Source: Nilaparvata lugens
Taxonomy: Eukaryota > Arthropoda > Insecta > Hemiptera > Delphacidae
Assembly (NCBI RefSeq): GCF_014356525.2
Contig: NC_052505.1
Coordinates: 17,776,885 to 17,840,884, forward strand
Direction of reading: 5' to 3'
Length of the DNA stretch: 64,000 bases
Position 1 is the first letter of the stretch; the number at the start of each line of letters is the position of its first letter. This document shows, piece after piece, positions 31,668 to 41,548 of the stretch. The notes beneath the pieces were generated by a model. That model worked only from the letters and a program-made list of their open reading frames with translations, ran no database searches and was not told the DNA's origin. Position numbers and translations under genes: made by a program.

Positions 31668-32786
31668 TAGGGACGTTCCGATACCTCAAAAGTATCGATA
31701 CCAGTACTTGGTATCGGTATCGAAACAAAAGTATCGATACCTCTAAGGTATCGGAAGAAAAGTATCGATATGAGTAGGTATCGGAATATGAGTACTTTTG
31801 AAAATTAATTTGATACTTCAGAAAAACCTACGTTTCCGGTTACCTATTGTACTTTTGTACCTACTATATTGATCTTGAATAATTAAAATAATAGATTGTG
31901 TAGGAATCCTACAAGGATAGCCTACTTCAACTAGGCCTATTTCACCAACGGTTTTCTCAACAACAATATAGAATAGAATTGGCTCAAACTTCTTGTTAGC
32001 CGTAGGCCTATACTTATTTAGGCATTTGTTAGGTTATTTGATAATATTAAAAGATTTCAAATATTTTTGAAAATAACTTTGTTGATAACAAACTTACCTG
32101 AATAAACTCCCTTCTACAGTCTTTACAGACTTGGAGCCTGATGCTGAAGCTTTTTCATTCACAGATTTACTTTTAATAATTGGTACCGTGAACTTTCATA
32201 AATTATGTTTAAACAAATTGGATGTGTTTCCGCAGTATTTTATTTCTTTAAAACATGACTTGCATTTGGCAACTGAATGGTTTGATTTTGTAAAATACTC
32301 CCAAACATCCGATCATGGAGGAGACATTTTCAATTCTCAATGAAAGAATGAAACATGAACATGAAAATACAATGTATTTTCACTTACCAACGGGCAAACG
32401 CAAACGCTCAGAGAGATAGATAGAGTCAAAGAGTGGCGAACTGGTGATATAGGTAATACAACTTGTATCCAGATTATTGTTTGTCGACTATGATGTCTTT
32501 CAAAGTTTCAGATACAATGATGATAAAATACTCAGTTGAATTTTATAACCACTCATTTGATGCAATTAGAGTACTGTACCTACTTAATTTTATAAACGAT
32601 ATAGATTTACCGATAGAATATTTTTGATTCGATACGACTGATCCGAGTACTTTTTGATTCGATACGAGTACTTTTGATTCGATACCGAGTAAGTATCGAA
32701 ACAAAAGTATCGATGCCAAAAGTACTTGGTATCGAAAGGAAAGTATCGATACAAGTAAAGTAGTTACTTGTATCGGAACGTCCCTA
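31668..32786. mobile_element. hAT-type element with exact 8-bp target duplication
   Basis: TIRs 'tagggacgttccgatac' and '...gtatcggaacgtcccta' are perfect over ~17 bp. The 8-bp target duplication 'gacgacac' is at 31660-31667 and 32787-32794. TAGGG ends plus an 8-bp duplication are diagnostic of hAT. Within ~150 bp of each end, motifs of the form 'agtatcgatac' and 'gtatcgaaac' recur about a dozen times, probably transposase-binding subterminal repeats. No transposase domain is visible, so it is non-autonomous. Confidence 0.92.
32131..32343 (+). CDS. Uncharacterised ORF inside the hAT element
   Basis: The 70-codon frame includes 'EAFSFTDLLLIIGTVNFHKL' and 'HDLHLATEWFDFVKY'. Two AG acceptor-like strings ('cttctacag' at ~32119, 'tctttacag' at ~32128) precede it, and the frame stays open 5' of the Met. 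The mixed hydrophobic/charged composition looks more protein-like than its surroundings. I do not recognise it: it may be a decayed transposase exon, a captured host exon, or chance. Confidence 0.3.
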   Translation: MEPDAEAFSFTDLLLIIGTVNFHKLCLNKLDVFPQYFISLKHDLHLATEWFDFVKYSQTSDHGGDIFNSQ

Positions 32787-32799
32787 GACGACACTTTGC

Positions 32800-33590
32800 T
32801 AGGAGCACTACGAGAGTAAAGATGTAGTCATTATGTTTCGCCCTTTTTGGGCAGATTTACAAGTATTTCATTAGTTAATGTAGGAGCTAGTTTTATTTTT
32901 ATTAATTTTTAAATTTACTAGTAGTGCCATGTCCTGAAAGGTTTAATTGTGTTTCTTCTTCATGTACGAATAATTGTTTCTTCAAATAACCGCTAAGGTA
33001 CGTAAACTAAGGTTAAAATATAATTTAGGGAAATTAATTAAGTGAAACTTCAATCAAAAGATTTTATCAACAAAGCCTGTTATTTTTCAAGTTAATAATA
33101 TTGATTGAGAATAATCCTTTTGATTTTATTAGTGATGGAAGATACTTATAAATTTTTTCTAAAGAAGTATAGAAAGTTTTCAGTTACGTTACATTTGAGT
33201 TATTGTTTCTGGAGATATATTATCGTAGAGTATTGCTGAAAGTCAGGAAGATAGCCTTTAAATTGGAATGAAATTTTTAAGATTATGTTCATATTGAGTT
33301 TAAGACTCAATTATATATTTTTCTGACTGTGTTTTCTCATGGCGTTAAGGCTTTTAACTGAACGCTAATTTATTAAATTATAACAGAACTTTTGAATTAT
33401 TTGTGAAAAAGATCCATTAATTCTGATACAAAGAATCAGTAGTTTAAAGATAAAAATCTATATAAAATGAGGATTCAAATAGAATGAGAGAATTTAATTA
33501 ATAAATTGTAATCAATAGATAACTCCTGTTTTAGCTTTTGATGAATTGTAGGAAGAGTTAGAAATTAATGCTGTAATACATTTATTTACA
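32800..33590. other. Unique AT-rich DNA, intron-like
   Basis: No repeats or ORFs are recognised. It ends in 'catttatttacag', a plausible splice acceptor for the candidate exon at 33593. Confidence 0.4.
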
Positions 33591-33592
33591 GC

Positions 33593-33739
33593 GGTTCATG
33601 TGTGTCCCCAAACCAACTTCTTGTACTACCACCCCTTTGGTTCCGCAACTTTATGTAACACCGCTTCAAGACACCCGTTCAGACGACAGGTCTAGGGACG
33701 TAAGAGGACGTCGCCGTCAAGCCAAATTCAACCGGTAAA
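33593..33739 (+). CDS. Candidate terminal coding exon (unidentified)
   Basis: Immediately after the acceptor-like 'catttatttacag', a frame is open for 48 codons to a TAA: residues include 'VPKPTSCTTTPLVPQLY' and the basic end 'RSRDVRGRRRQAKFNR'. The base composition (about half GC) stands out from the ~30% GC flanks. It is too short for a confident call, and no partner exon was found. Alternative: part of an LTR-retroelement leader. A donor-like 'gacag|gtctag' within it weakens a simple terminal-exon model. Confidence 0.3.
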
Positions 33740-33744
33740 AGCTC

Positions 33745-34300
33745 ACCGCCAAAAACAAGGTACTGTAACCCCGACGATAAAGCAACGTACAGACCAACAA
33801 AAGTGCAGTGTAGTGAAACAAAGGTTCATTCGAGAATGTCAATCAAAAGTGGGGATTCAAAATTATTATGAAATGGGTTATATGGGTTACTATCGACGAA
33901 ACTTGGGTTCAACGGGCTTTTCTTTCTTGAGTAATTCCATGTTGAAATGAACTTGTTATTTGATGACTGATATTGTTTGGTTTTGTGACGTATTGCTATC
34001 TAATCGGGGATAGTAATGCGCCCCCGAATCAGATGAAGAATGTCACCAAAGTAACATGAAATTGTTGTTTCTGTTGTTCGATTTTAGTTGCCAATGTTTA
34101 TTGAAGCTGTTTGTATTTTTCAATTATTTCAATTTTTAGTGTTATTCTATAGTATAAACCTATTAAATCAGGCATGGCAAGATTAATTGAAGTTTTCTTG
34201 ACTCTAGCCCGTTCATCTGCATGAATTAGGTATAGACTCAGGTATTTTCTAGATGTGTCGGCCTATTTCTAAATTCTAAATTTTATTCAAAATTATCTTC
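33745..34300. other. Unique DNA, possible 3' UTR
   Basis: No repeat landmarks were seen. If the exon above is real, this would be its untranslated region, but I do not see a convincing AATAAA followed by a GT-rich element. Confidence 0.3.
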
Positions 34301-34304
34301 TTCT

Positions 34305-34445
34305 TTAGGCACAGTGCCAACCTAACAAAGTCAACTCAACTTAATGCCAACCTGACAAAATTATTAATTTGGTTACCAGTGTTAACAGCTGTTTCGAAGA
34401 GGTACTCTCTCTAGATTATAGTTCTATATTAACATATGGTATGGA
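34305..34445 (-). repeat. Dispersed repeat fragment (inverted to 16520)
   Basis: 'caacttaatgccaacctgac' and 'gaggtactctctctagatta' are the reverse complements of blocks at 16520-16620, so the two are copies of one interspersed repeat. Confidence 0.5.
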
Positions 34446-34489
34446 AATTTCTTTCAATTATAATTAAGAGATTGGAATAAGAAGAATAT

Positions 34490-34728
34490 ACATACCAAAA
34501 GACGAACCTCAAACCCTTAAAAACCACCCTTAGAGTTAAAATATTGCCAAAAGATTTCTTAGTGCGCCTCTAAAGGGCCAACTGAACATACCTACCAAAT
34601 TTGAACGTTTTTGGTCCGGTAGATTTTTAGTTCTGCGAATGAGTGAGTGAGTGAGTGAGTGAGTGAGTGAGTGAGTGAGTCAGTCAGTCAGTCAGTGAGT
34701 GAGTGCCATTTCGCTTTTATATATATAG
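34490..34728 (-). mobile_element. Helitron 5'-end fragment with (GAGT)n
   Basis: On the minus strand it starts 'atctatatatataaaagcga', a typical Helitron 5' end, and then runs through a (CACT)n microsatellite (34635-34705). The body ('ctaccaaatttgaacgtttt', 'ggtccggtagatttttagtt' in plus orientation) matches a widespread arthropod repeat that I recall. The 3' end is not identified. Confidence 0.6.
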
Positions 34729-34741
34729 ATGAAGATGATAA

Positions 34742-34860
34742 AGGAGTTTATTGGCTTATACACGTACGAGATAGGACATTCACGAATCACGTCTGAACTA
34801 CAGCAACTGGACTGATTAACTTGAAAGTCTGCATATAGATTCTCAATTTACCAGTGCTGG
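34742..34860 (+). mobile_element. Helitron-related fragment (as at 16736)
   Basis: 'ggcttatacacgtacgagat' and 'atcacgtctgaactacagca' match the segment upstream of the Helitron 3' end at 16851. Here the hairpin and CTAG end are missing. Confidence 0.5.
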
Positions 34861-35197
34861 TTATAGTCCTGTTGTGAAATCTTCGAGACTTCAGTTGGTC
34901 AAGTTTTCAGTTCACAATTTTTAATAAGAATCGATAAATCAAGAAGTGTCATTTGTTGAATGAAGGTTATCTTAACAAGGATGGTGTAACATAATTTATA
35001 TTAATGTCATAGCATTATTAACATAATGTCTTGGTAACTAGTGTATTGAAATCATATATTATGATAATTATTATTATCTGTAACAAGAGGCTACCTATCT
35101 ATTACCTTTCTGAAAAAATCGAAGGAAATCTAAGTATTATAGAATCTCATTTGAACATAAAGCACTGTCAGTTTCATGCTCAAATAAACTCCTGGAA

Positions 35198-35347
35198 GTT
35201 GATAATAATTATTAAACTGAAATTCAAATTAAATGCTGTAAATCATCCCCGAATATGTTTACCCTGTTGTAAATGTTTGCAGTAGCAGAAATCTTCGGGG
35301 TGAATTACAGCATTCAATTTGGATTCTCGTTTAATAATAATTATCCA
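35198..35347. mobile_element. Small foldback element
   Basis: The arms 'aaattaaatgctgtaaatca' (35226) and 'tgaattacagcattcaattt' (35301) are parts of a ~55-bp inverted repeat with a ~35-bp loop. The 84-residue open frame across it is a shadow. Confidence 0.6.
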
Positions 35348-35506
35348 TTCATTAGGATTTCAATAATTGCAATATCTCAGTAATTTTCATCTCCTAGAAG
35401 CTGTTAAATAAGTTTCTGGATGAGATAAACTTTGATGAATTGACTCACATTCAAGGTTTTGGTTGATTCATGTATTTATTAATTTACATATGTACAATGA
35501 ATAATT

Positions 35507-36472
35507 TACATATTATTTACATGGAATTCACGGATTACATAAAAATAAAGCGAGGTGTCCGACAGGGTTACATACTCTCACCTCTTATTTTCAACCTCTA
35601 CTCGGAGCACATCTTCGGTGAAGCCCTGGATGGCATGGACCAGGGAATCCTGCTAAATGGATGTAGACTGAATAACATCAGGTATGCTGATGATACCATT
35701 GTTTTTGCTGACAATCTTGAAGACTTGCAAGCCCTGGTGGACAAAATTACCCATCACAGCAGTCAATATGGGCTTGAAGTCAATGTAAATGAGACCAAAC
35801 TTATGATAATCAGCAAACAAAATATCACAGGAAGCCGACTATTTATAAACCAAGCCGCTATTGAGAGAGTTGATCACTAAAACTATCTAGGAACCACTAT
35901 TAATGAGGACTGGAGCAATGCACAGGAAATAAAATCACGCATAGGAAAGGAAAGATCTACCTTCAATTGCATGAGTGCCTTCTTCAAAAGTCACAAAATC
36001 ACCCTTGACACTAAATTGAGACTCCTGCGATGCTATGTCTTCTCTGTTCTCCTTCATGGTGCAGAATCCTGGACGCTTAATGAAACCACAACCAAAAAGA
36101 TCAATGCTTTCGAGATGTGGCTATACAGGAGAATAATGAAAATCCCTTGGACTGTCAGGGTGACAAACGTAGAAGTTTTGAGGATGGTGAAAAAGGACCT
36201 GGAACTGATGAACATAATCAAGGCACGTAAGTTGGAATACCTGGGTCATATCATGAGTAACGAGGAGAGATACAGTTTGCTGCAGACAATTATGCAGGGG
36301 AAGATCTTTGGACGAAGAGGACCAGGAAGACGCAGGGTATCGTGGCTTAAAAACCTCAGGACCTGGTTCAACAAAACATCTACACAACTGTTCCGGATTG
36401 CTGCAAACAAAGCACGGATCGCTATGATGATCGCCAACATTCGTAACGGATTGGCACCCTAAGAAGAAGAAG
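35507..36472 (+). pseudogene. 5'-truncated LINE, RT palm to C-terminus, one stop
   Basis: The frame begins at RT motif 4 ('GVRQGYILSPLIFNLYSE'), continues to motif 5 ('IRYADDTIVFADN', the YADD aspartates at 35683-35694) and the thumb ('LHGAESWTLNETTTKK'). It ends 'RKLEYLGHIM...GPGRRRVSWL...MMIANIRNGLAP' and an (AAG)n tail. A single TAA at 35878-35880 interrupts an otherwise open frame. The target duplication 'aatgaataatt' is at 35496-35506 and 36473-36483. It is the same family as the 308-bp fragment at 18366. Incomplete 5' reverse transcription explains the missing endonuclease. Confidence 0.88.
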
Positions 36473-36827
36473 AATGAATAATTGAAAGGCACAGCAGGCA
36501 CATGACCATTTTCCAATTTATGGTCTTGGTATCAAAAACAATATACAAACTATTATGGTTCTGATCTAAGTAAACACTTCAGGATATCAGGGTATTGTCG
36601 GACATTGAGAGAAAAACACTGAAAAAGTGAATCTTCTGATTTTTAGCTTGATATAGCTTGGATGAGAAGCAACCACGGACCGTTTAACTATGATGAGGCA
36701 AACTAAATTCAATGCAATATGTGTTGGAGGATGGCATACGTGAGTGACAAATTTTTCTCTGATGATTAATTTCCACCATGTTGAGCGATTCTCTCTCACA
36801 CACTCTATCTCTCTCTCTCAACTCTTT

Positions 36828-37562
36828 TTTCCATTTTGTAACTTAGCAGTCTCACTCTCTTTTTCACTTTTTCAAATCTTGATTCTCTCCAGCAAGCTCG
36901 TTCTCTCTAATCACAGGCTCTCTATCCTCCTATAACTCTGATTCCCTCTCATTCTAGCCTACACACTCTTTCATTACATCTCTCTTCATTCTCATCTTCC
37001 TCTCTGTTTCCTATTCATCTCTCACTCTCACTTATTTGATGGAGAGTTAGTGGGGAGGATATTTTTAATATTCTTTCAGAAGAATGGACATCGATATGTC
37101 CAAAGCTCCGCCAATTTATGTAGATGCATAACAATATGATTATCTACAGTTAATTTAATATATTACAAATTGCTTTTTCATATCATATACAGTTCAATAA
37201 TTATTTTCTTAGTCTATATTATGTAAATTCATCTATAATTTTGCTGTATTGTAAGCTATTGTATATAAGTGTATAAGCCAGTATTTATATTGTAATCTAC
37301 ATAAATAAAGTACTCAATCAATCAATCAATCCCTTTTCGTAGCTTAGCAGTCTCTCTCTCTCTTTCTTTTCACTTTTCCACCTCTTCCATTACATCTCTC
37401 CAGCAAGCTCGTTCTCTCTAATCACAGGCTCTCTACCCTCCTATAACTCTGATTCCCTCTCATTCTAACCTACACTCTCCTTCATTACATCTCTCTTCAT
37501 TACATCTCTCTTCATTTCTATCTTCCTTTCTGTTTCCTATTCATCTCTCACTCACTCTCGTT
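36828..37562 (+). repeat. ~200-bp direct duplication flanking a LINE tail
   Basis: CT-rich DNA at 36828-37027 ('ccagcaagctcgttctctct', 'aatcacaggctctctatcct', 'tttcctattcatctctcact') recurs at 37333-37562 with ~10% differences and a small extra repeat. Between the two lies exactly the retroelement tail at 37028-37331. Confidence 0.85.
37028..37331 (+). mobile_element. Non-LTR retroelement 3' tail ending in (AATC)n
   Basis: It is the third copy of the 5045-5407 family, starting at 'gatggagagttagtggggag' (shorter at its 5' end than the others) and ending in (AATC)n. Variable 5' ends fit target-primed reverse transcription. Confidence 0.78.
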
Positions 37563-38340
37563 ACTAAGTTTCAATGAAACCCTATGTAACTTCCATCATC
37601 ATGTAGGACTGAATCACCCTAATTCGCACACACTCTCTTTCTCTATTCACTATACTCACTTTCTCTCGCACACTTTCATTCTCTCACGTTCTTCCTCTCT
37701 CACTTTCTCTATTCACTACTCACTTTCTCTTGCACACTTTCTTTCTCTCACGTTTTTCCTCTCTCACTTTCTCTATCCCACTTTCTACTCTCTTTCTCTA
37801 CTTACACTTTCTTTCTCTTTACCCTCTCTTTCTCTTACTCACTCACTCCATCTCACTCTCCCTCGCACCCTCTTTCTCTTCCTGCCTCTTTATCCCTTTT
37901 TATCACTCTATTCTTCACTCTCTCTTTCTCTGTTACTCCCTCTCACTCTCTCTACATCTCTCTCTGGCGACGCCAACATTCAAATGTATTCCCAATTAGG
38001 TCGGCCGACTGGTAATTGAAGAATGTTGACATGCTAGCGCGTTACTCGTCACAAATTACCCAGATTTTAATAAAACGCGACGTTAACGTTCACGTAATCA
38101 TCACGTTCAAGTTGCGTAGTAATCACATCGTAATAACTAGTTATTTGTAAGTTTCAACGATCTGAAACCATCGTCAACCGTCAAGTTTTTTCAGATCCAC
38201 TCTATAAACCTTCGTTTTAAACTAAAACTTTATATTCTAAACTTTATTTTATTCTTTTAGCATTGAAAAATAACTTACAGCTTACACCGTTGCAGGCAGT
38301 GCTGTAGATCCGCTATAGTCTGAATGGAATTAGTTGTGGT
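37563..38340. other. CT-rich then unique DNA, no supported gene
   Basis: Bases 37620-37975 are pyrimidine-rich with local repeats of 'tctcactttctctattcact'. Bases 37980-38340 are unique, with no recognised frame. Confidence 0.5.
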
Positions 38341-38345
38341 AATAA

Positions 38346-38500
38346 AGCCCCGGTTGCACAAAATTCTGCTAATTTTTAACCTAGATTTGAGGACCAATCA
38401 GAGAAGGATCTTCTTTCTCCGAAAAGAAGTTTTCTCCGATTGGTTATTGTGAGATTAAATCATGATTAGATTTTAACATGCTTTTGTACAATCGGACCTT
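38346..38500. mobile_element. Short MITE, CCGGTTGCACAAA-type ends
   Basis: The ends are inverted: 'cccggttgcacaaaattc' at 38349 and 'gcttttgtacaatcggac' at 38480. The interior contains an inverted pair 'gaccaatcagagaa' and 'ttctccgattggtta'. Similar termini are widespread in insect MITEs as I recall. It is non-coding. Confidence 0.6.
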
Positions 38501-38556
38501 GGAAATTGAATATTTTTCACAGCCAGTCATCTCCAAAAATATATTTATATGCATAA

Positions 38557-39356
38557 CTAGTAGTTCTGTGAACAGTAGACCTCACGCATCTAGTTCCGTG
38601 ATGATCTTTCTATCTGATGAAAATAATTTTTTTAGAATCGAAAATATTATAATTTCTCCAGCAATCAGTTCCAGTTCATTTGTTTATTTTTATTCACCTA
38701 TTAAATTAGTTTTTTCTAATGTGAGAATATTGATACTGATGGGCACGCATAATAATACCATGACTGCAAAACAAAACATTGAAACCAAAGACCTTAAAGC
38801 TGCGATTAGACCAAATTTACTAAAAAAATGTTTATAACTCAATCCTCTTAGATTATATTATTAGCTTGAACATAACTTATCATACACATGATGATCATAT
38901 GTGTTTGTCAACTTCCGTTCAATCTAATAGAATCTATAAGGATTAAGTTATAACCATTTTGTTAATAACTTTGGTGTAAACCCAGCTTAAAGATGCATAC
39001 CTCTTTAATGTCTTTGATTGAAACTATAAACCTTATACAAATGCAGTAATAGACTGGCTTCACTTGTCAGTCAGCTGATTTATGATGAATAATTCTTTAG
39101 TCTGATTTTTACTCCAATATTGGCGTATGAAGGAGGCTCCTTTTTCCTTTTATATTATCCTTGAAATGCAAAATTTCCAAAAACCTTGTATATACGTCGA
39201 CGCGCAATTTAAAAAGGAACATACTTGTCAAATTTCATGGAAATCTATTATCGCGTTTCGCCGTAAATGCGCAACATATAAATATATAAACATTCAAACA
39301 TTAAGAGAAATGCCAAACCGTCGACTTGAATCTTAGACCTCATTTCGTTCGGTCAA
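38557..39356 (-). mobile_element. Helitron-like family A, long copy (minus)
   Basis: This is a mirror image of 11418-12329: 'ctag-tagttctgtgaacag' at the low end and 'cgacttgaatcttagacctc' then 'cgttcggtca' at the high end. It carries the same nested MITE (38796-38990) at the same internal site. It abuts the candidate exon at 39382, within ~25 bp of its acceptor. Confidence 0.7.
38796..38990 (-). mobile_element. MITE nested in Helitron-like element
   Basis: The ends 'aaagctgcgattagaccaaa' and 'tttggtgtaaacccagctt' correspond to those at 11812-12006 in inverse orientation. Confidence 0.6.
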
Positions 39357-39381
39357 CTATAATAGTGAACTGGCAAAATTC

Positions 39382-39568
39382 AGCTTATGAGAATCTAAAA
39401 TTACAATATATTTCACCAAAAGTGGAGAACATTATTCAGAATGTGGACAAACTGGTAGTTATATTGTCAAATTTTAACTATGAGAAAATCATTCTGGTCT
39501 ATCAGTATACTGTTAAAGCTTTGGCCAGGAGGGAAGCTGAAATATTAGAGACAAATAGGTCTGCGTAA
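39382..39568 (+). CDS. Candidate terminal coding exon (unidentified)
   Basis: After an acceptor-like 'ggcaaaattcag', the frame runs 'YENLKLQYISPKVENI', 'VVILSNFNYEKIILVYQY' and 'KALARREAEILETNRSA' to a TAA at ~39566. The mixed, non-repetitive composition, an amphipathic-looking middle, and an AATAAA at 40095-40100 about 530 bp downstream fit a 3'-terminal exon with UTR. The family is not recognised. The frame's annotated Met (39326) is in the Helitron-like end and is not its start. No upstream exon was identified, so it could be an exapted or dead fragment. Confidence 0.35.
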
Positions 39569-40225
39569 TTCTGAATTCTCCCAATCAATGTAAAGTCCTT
39601 GATGTGGGTATGTGAAGTTAGTGTATGTCCTTAATGTTAAGGTGCGTACAGATTTACGCGCCTCAAACATGAGCAATTCACTTTCAATCAGCTGATGCCA
39701 AGCTTTTTATAACTGTATCTTACCGTTTATGTAAAATTACAGATATAGTCAGCTGATTAAAAATGAATTGCTCATGTTCGCGGCGCGAATATCTGTACGC
39801 ACGCACCTTCTAGTGAAGGTTCTAAATGTATACAACTATTCTATTATCAACTGTTATAATAATATTATGCTAGTGTTGTTTCCTATGCTAGCCTATTGCC
39901 ATATGATGCATCTATTTGTTTTGTCAATTAGTCTACTTGATGCTTCATAGCTCGTTGAAAATTATTGTCTAATTTCCTGTGAATGATTCAATATTTATTT
40001 CCAAAGATTGTATAATATAAGTTACTAAAAATGTAGTGAGATGATTGTGATAATATTGTATACCAATTCAACTCATTTGTATAGCTGTGCTGTTAATAAA
40101 TAGAATGATTATTATTATTATAATAGTAAACGAATTTTGCATGTTCATTTCTCTCACTGTTAATTAGCTCTTTAGCTGAAAATTATATGATCTATTTTAC
40201 AGATAACCGTCCAACCAGAGATATT
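39569..40225 (+). other. Possible 3' UTR, interrupted by a MITE
   Basis: This is AT-rich sequence with an AATAAA at 40095-40100, otherwise without landmarks apart from the MITE at 39639. UTR status depends entirely on the preceding candidate exon. Confidence 0.3.
39639..39808. mobile_element. ~170-bp palindromic MITE (AAGGTGCG ends)
   Basis: 'aaggtgcgtacagatttacg' at the left is inverted at the right ('cgaatatctgtacgcacgca' then 'cctt'). 'catgagcaattcactttcaa' pairs with 'gaattgctcatg'. A second copy is at 48218-48383. Confidence 0.75.
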
Positions 40226-40232
40226 CTATAAA

Positions 40233-40700
40233 AGCTATTCTAGAATGGAGAATCTCAGTATCGAACAAAACCTATCAATATCATTAAAGATAATCTTTTA
40301 GAGCTATTCTAGAATGGAGAATCTCAATATCGAACAAAACCTATCAATCTCATTGAAGAAACTCTTCTAAAGCTATTCTAGAATGGAGAATCTCAATATC
40401 AAACAAAACCTATCAATATCATTGGAGAAACTATTTTAAAACTATTCTAGAATGGAGAATCTCAATATCGAACAAAACCTATCAATATCATTGAATAAAC
40501 TCTTCTAAAGCTATTCTAGAATGGAGAATCTTAATATCGAACAAAACCTATCAATATCATTGAAGGAACTCTTTTTTAGAGTTATTCTAGAATGGAGAAT
40601 CTGAATATCAACAAAACCTATCAATATCATTGAAGAAACTCTTTTAAATCTATCCTAGAATGGAGAATCTTAATATCATACAAAACTTATCAATGAGTTA
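40233..40700 (+). repeat. 69-bp minisatellite, seven units
   Basis: Units start at 40233, 40302, 40371, 40440, 40509, 40580 and 40648 ('agctattctagaatggagaa' ...). The period is 69 bp in the first four steps, then 71 and 68 where indels occur. Each of the first four units contains an ATG and an 18-19-residue frame closed by TAA/TAG at the unit end; units 5 and 6 break it. Confidence 0.9.
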
Positions 40701-40704
40701 TTAT

Positions 40705-41545
40705 ATCATTCCTGTTTCACTAATTGAGACGAGCATAGAGTACATATCAGGCTAGTTACTTCTTCAAACCGTCAGCATTGTTTAGATTAGTATAAAATTG
40801 ATGTTATTTATGAGGAATACCCACACTTAGTTCAGAGTGAATGTTACTGTCACAACAGAACTTTTAAGTGGTCTGATAATTACTCTCGAGGAGAAGCAGC
40901 GAAGTTTATTGAGTTTAAAGTGATAATTACATTACATAAGTGATTCGAATCCAAGATTAGATGCTTTCTTTTTGAGTACCCAATGTAACGAACTTGACAT
41001 TGATTGACATTGTGAGTTTTATTTCTATGATACTTAACTTACTTTGATTATTAGCTGCATCATTTTATGCTTCTTGATATTATTGATGGAGTAGCTAAAA
41101 TTACTATCTAGGCCTAACTAATATTATGCCACAGACTAGAGAGTAACTTGTCTCAATTTGAAAGTTGTCTTTCTTGAAGTGAATATCTTGGAATGTTATC
41201 TTCATTAATATCAACATCAATCAGCTACATTATTCTGTTAAATGAAAATATTGATTTTGAAATCACTATTAAGGCCTGAATTAGGACTATTTTCTGCCAC
41301 AGACGAGAGAGTAACTTGCCTTAACTTGAGAGTTGTATTTCTTGAAGTGAGTAGCTTGGAATGTTGATTCGCAATGACATCAAACAAAACTCAGAGAAGC
41401 GAAGAATGTTAGCATGAGTAGAGTATGTGTCGAAAAATATTATATATGCAGGAAATAAAAGTTAGCAATGAGATTTGATGTATTATTTTGTGCTGGAAGC
41501 TGATCAATTTATTCTTTGGTTGTAGGACTGATAGGATTAATAATA
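40705..41545. other. Unique DNA with one local duplication, no gene
   Basis: 'aacttgtctcaatttgaaag' near 41147 and 'aacttgccttaacttgagag' near 41313 lie in two ~165-bp imperfect tandem units ('gaatatcttggaatgtt' / 'gagtagcttggaatgtt'). No ORF is supported. Confidence 0.5.
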
Positions 41546-41548
41546 CAA

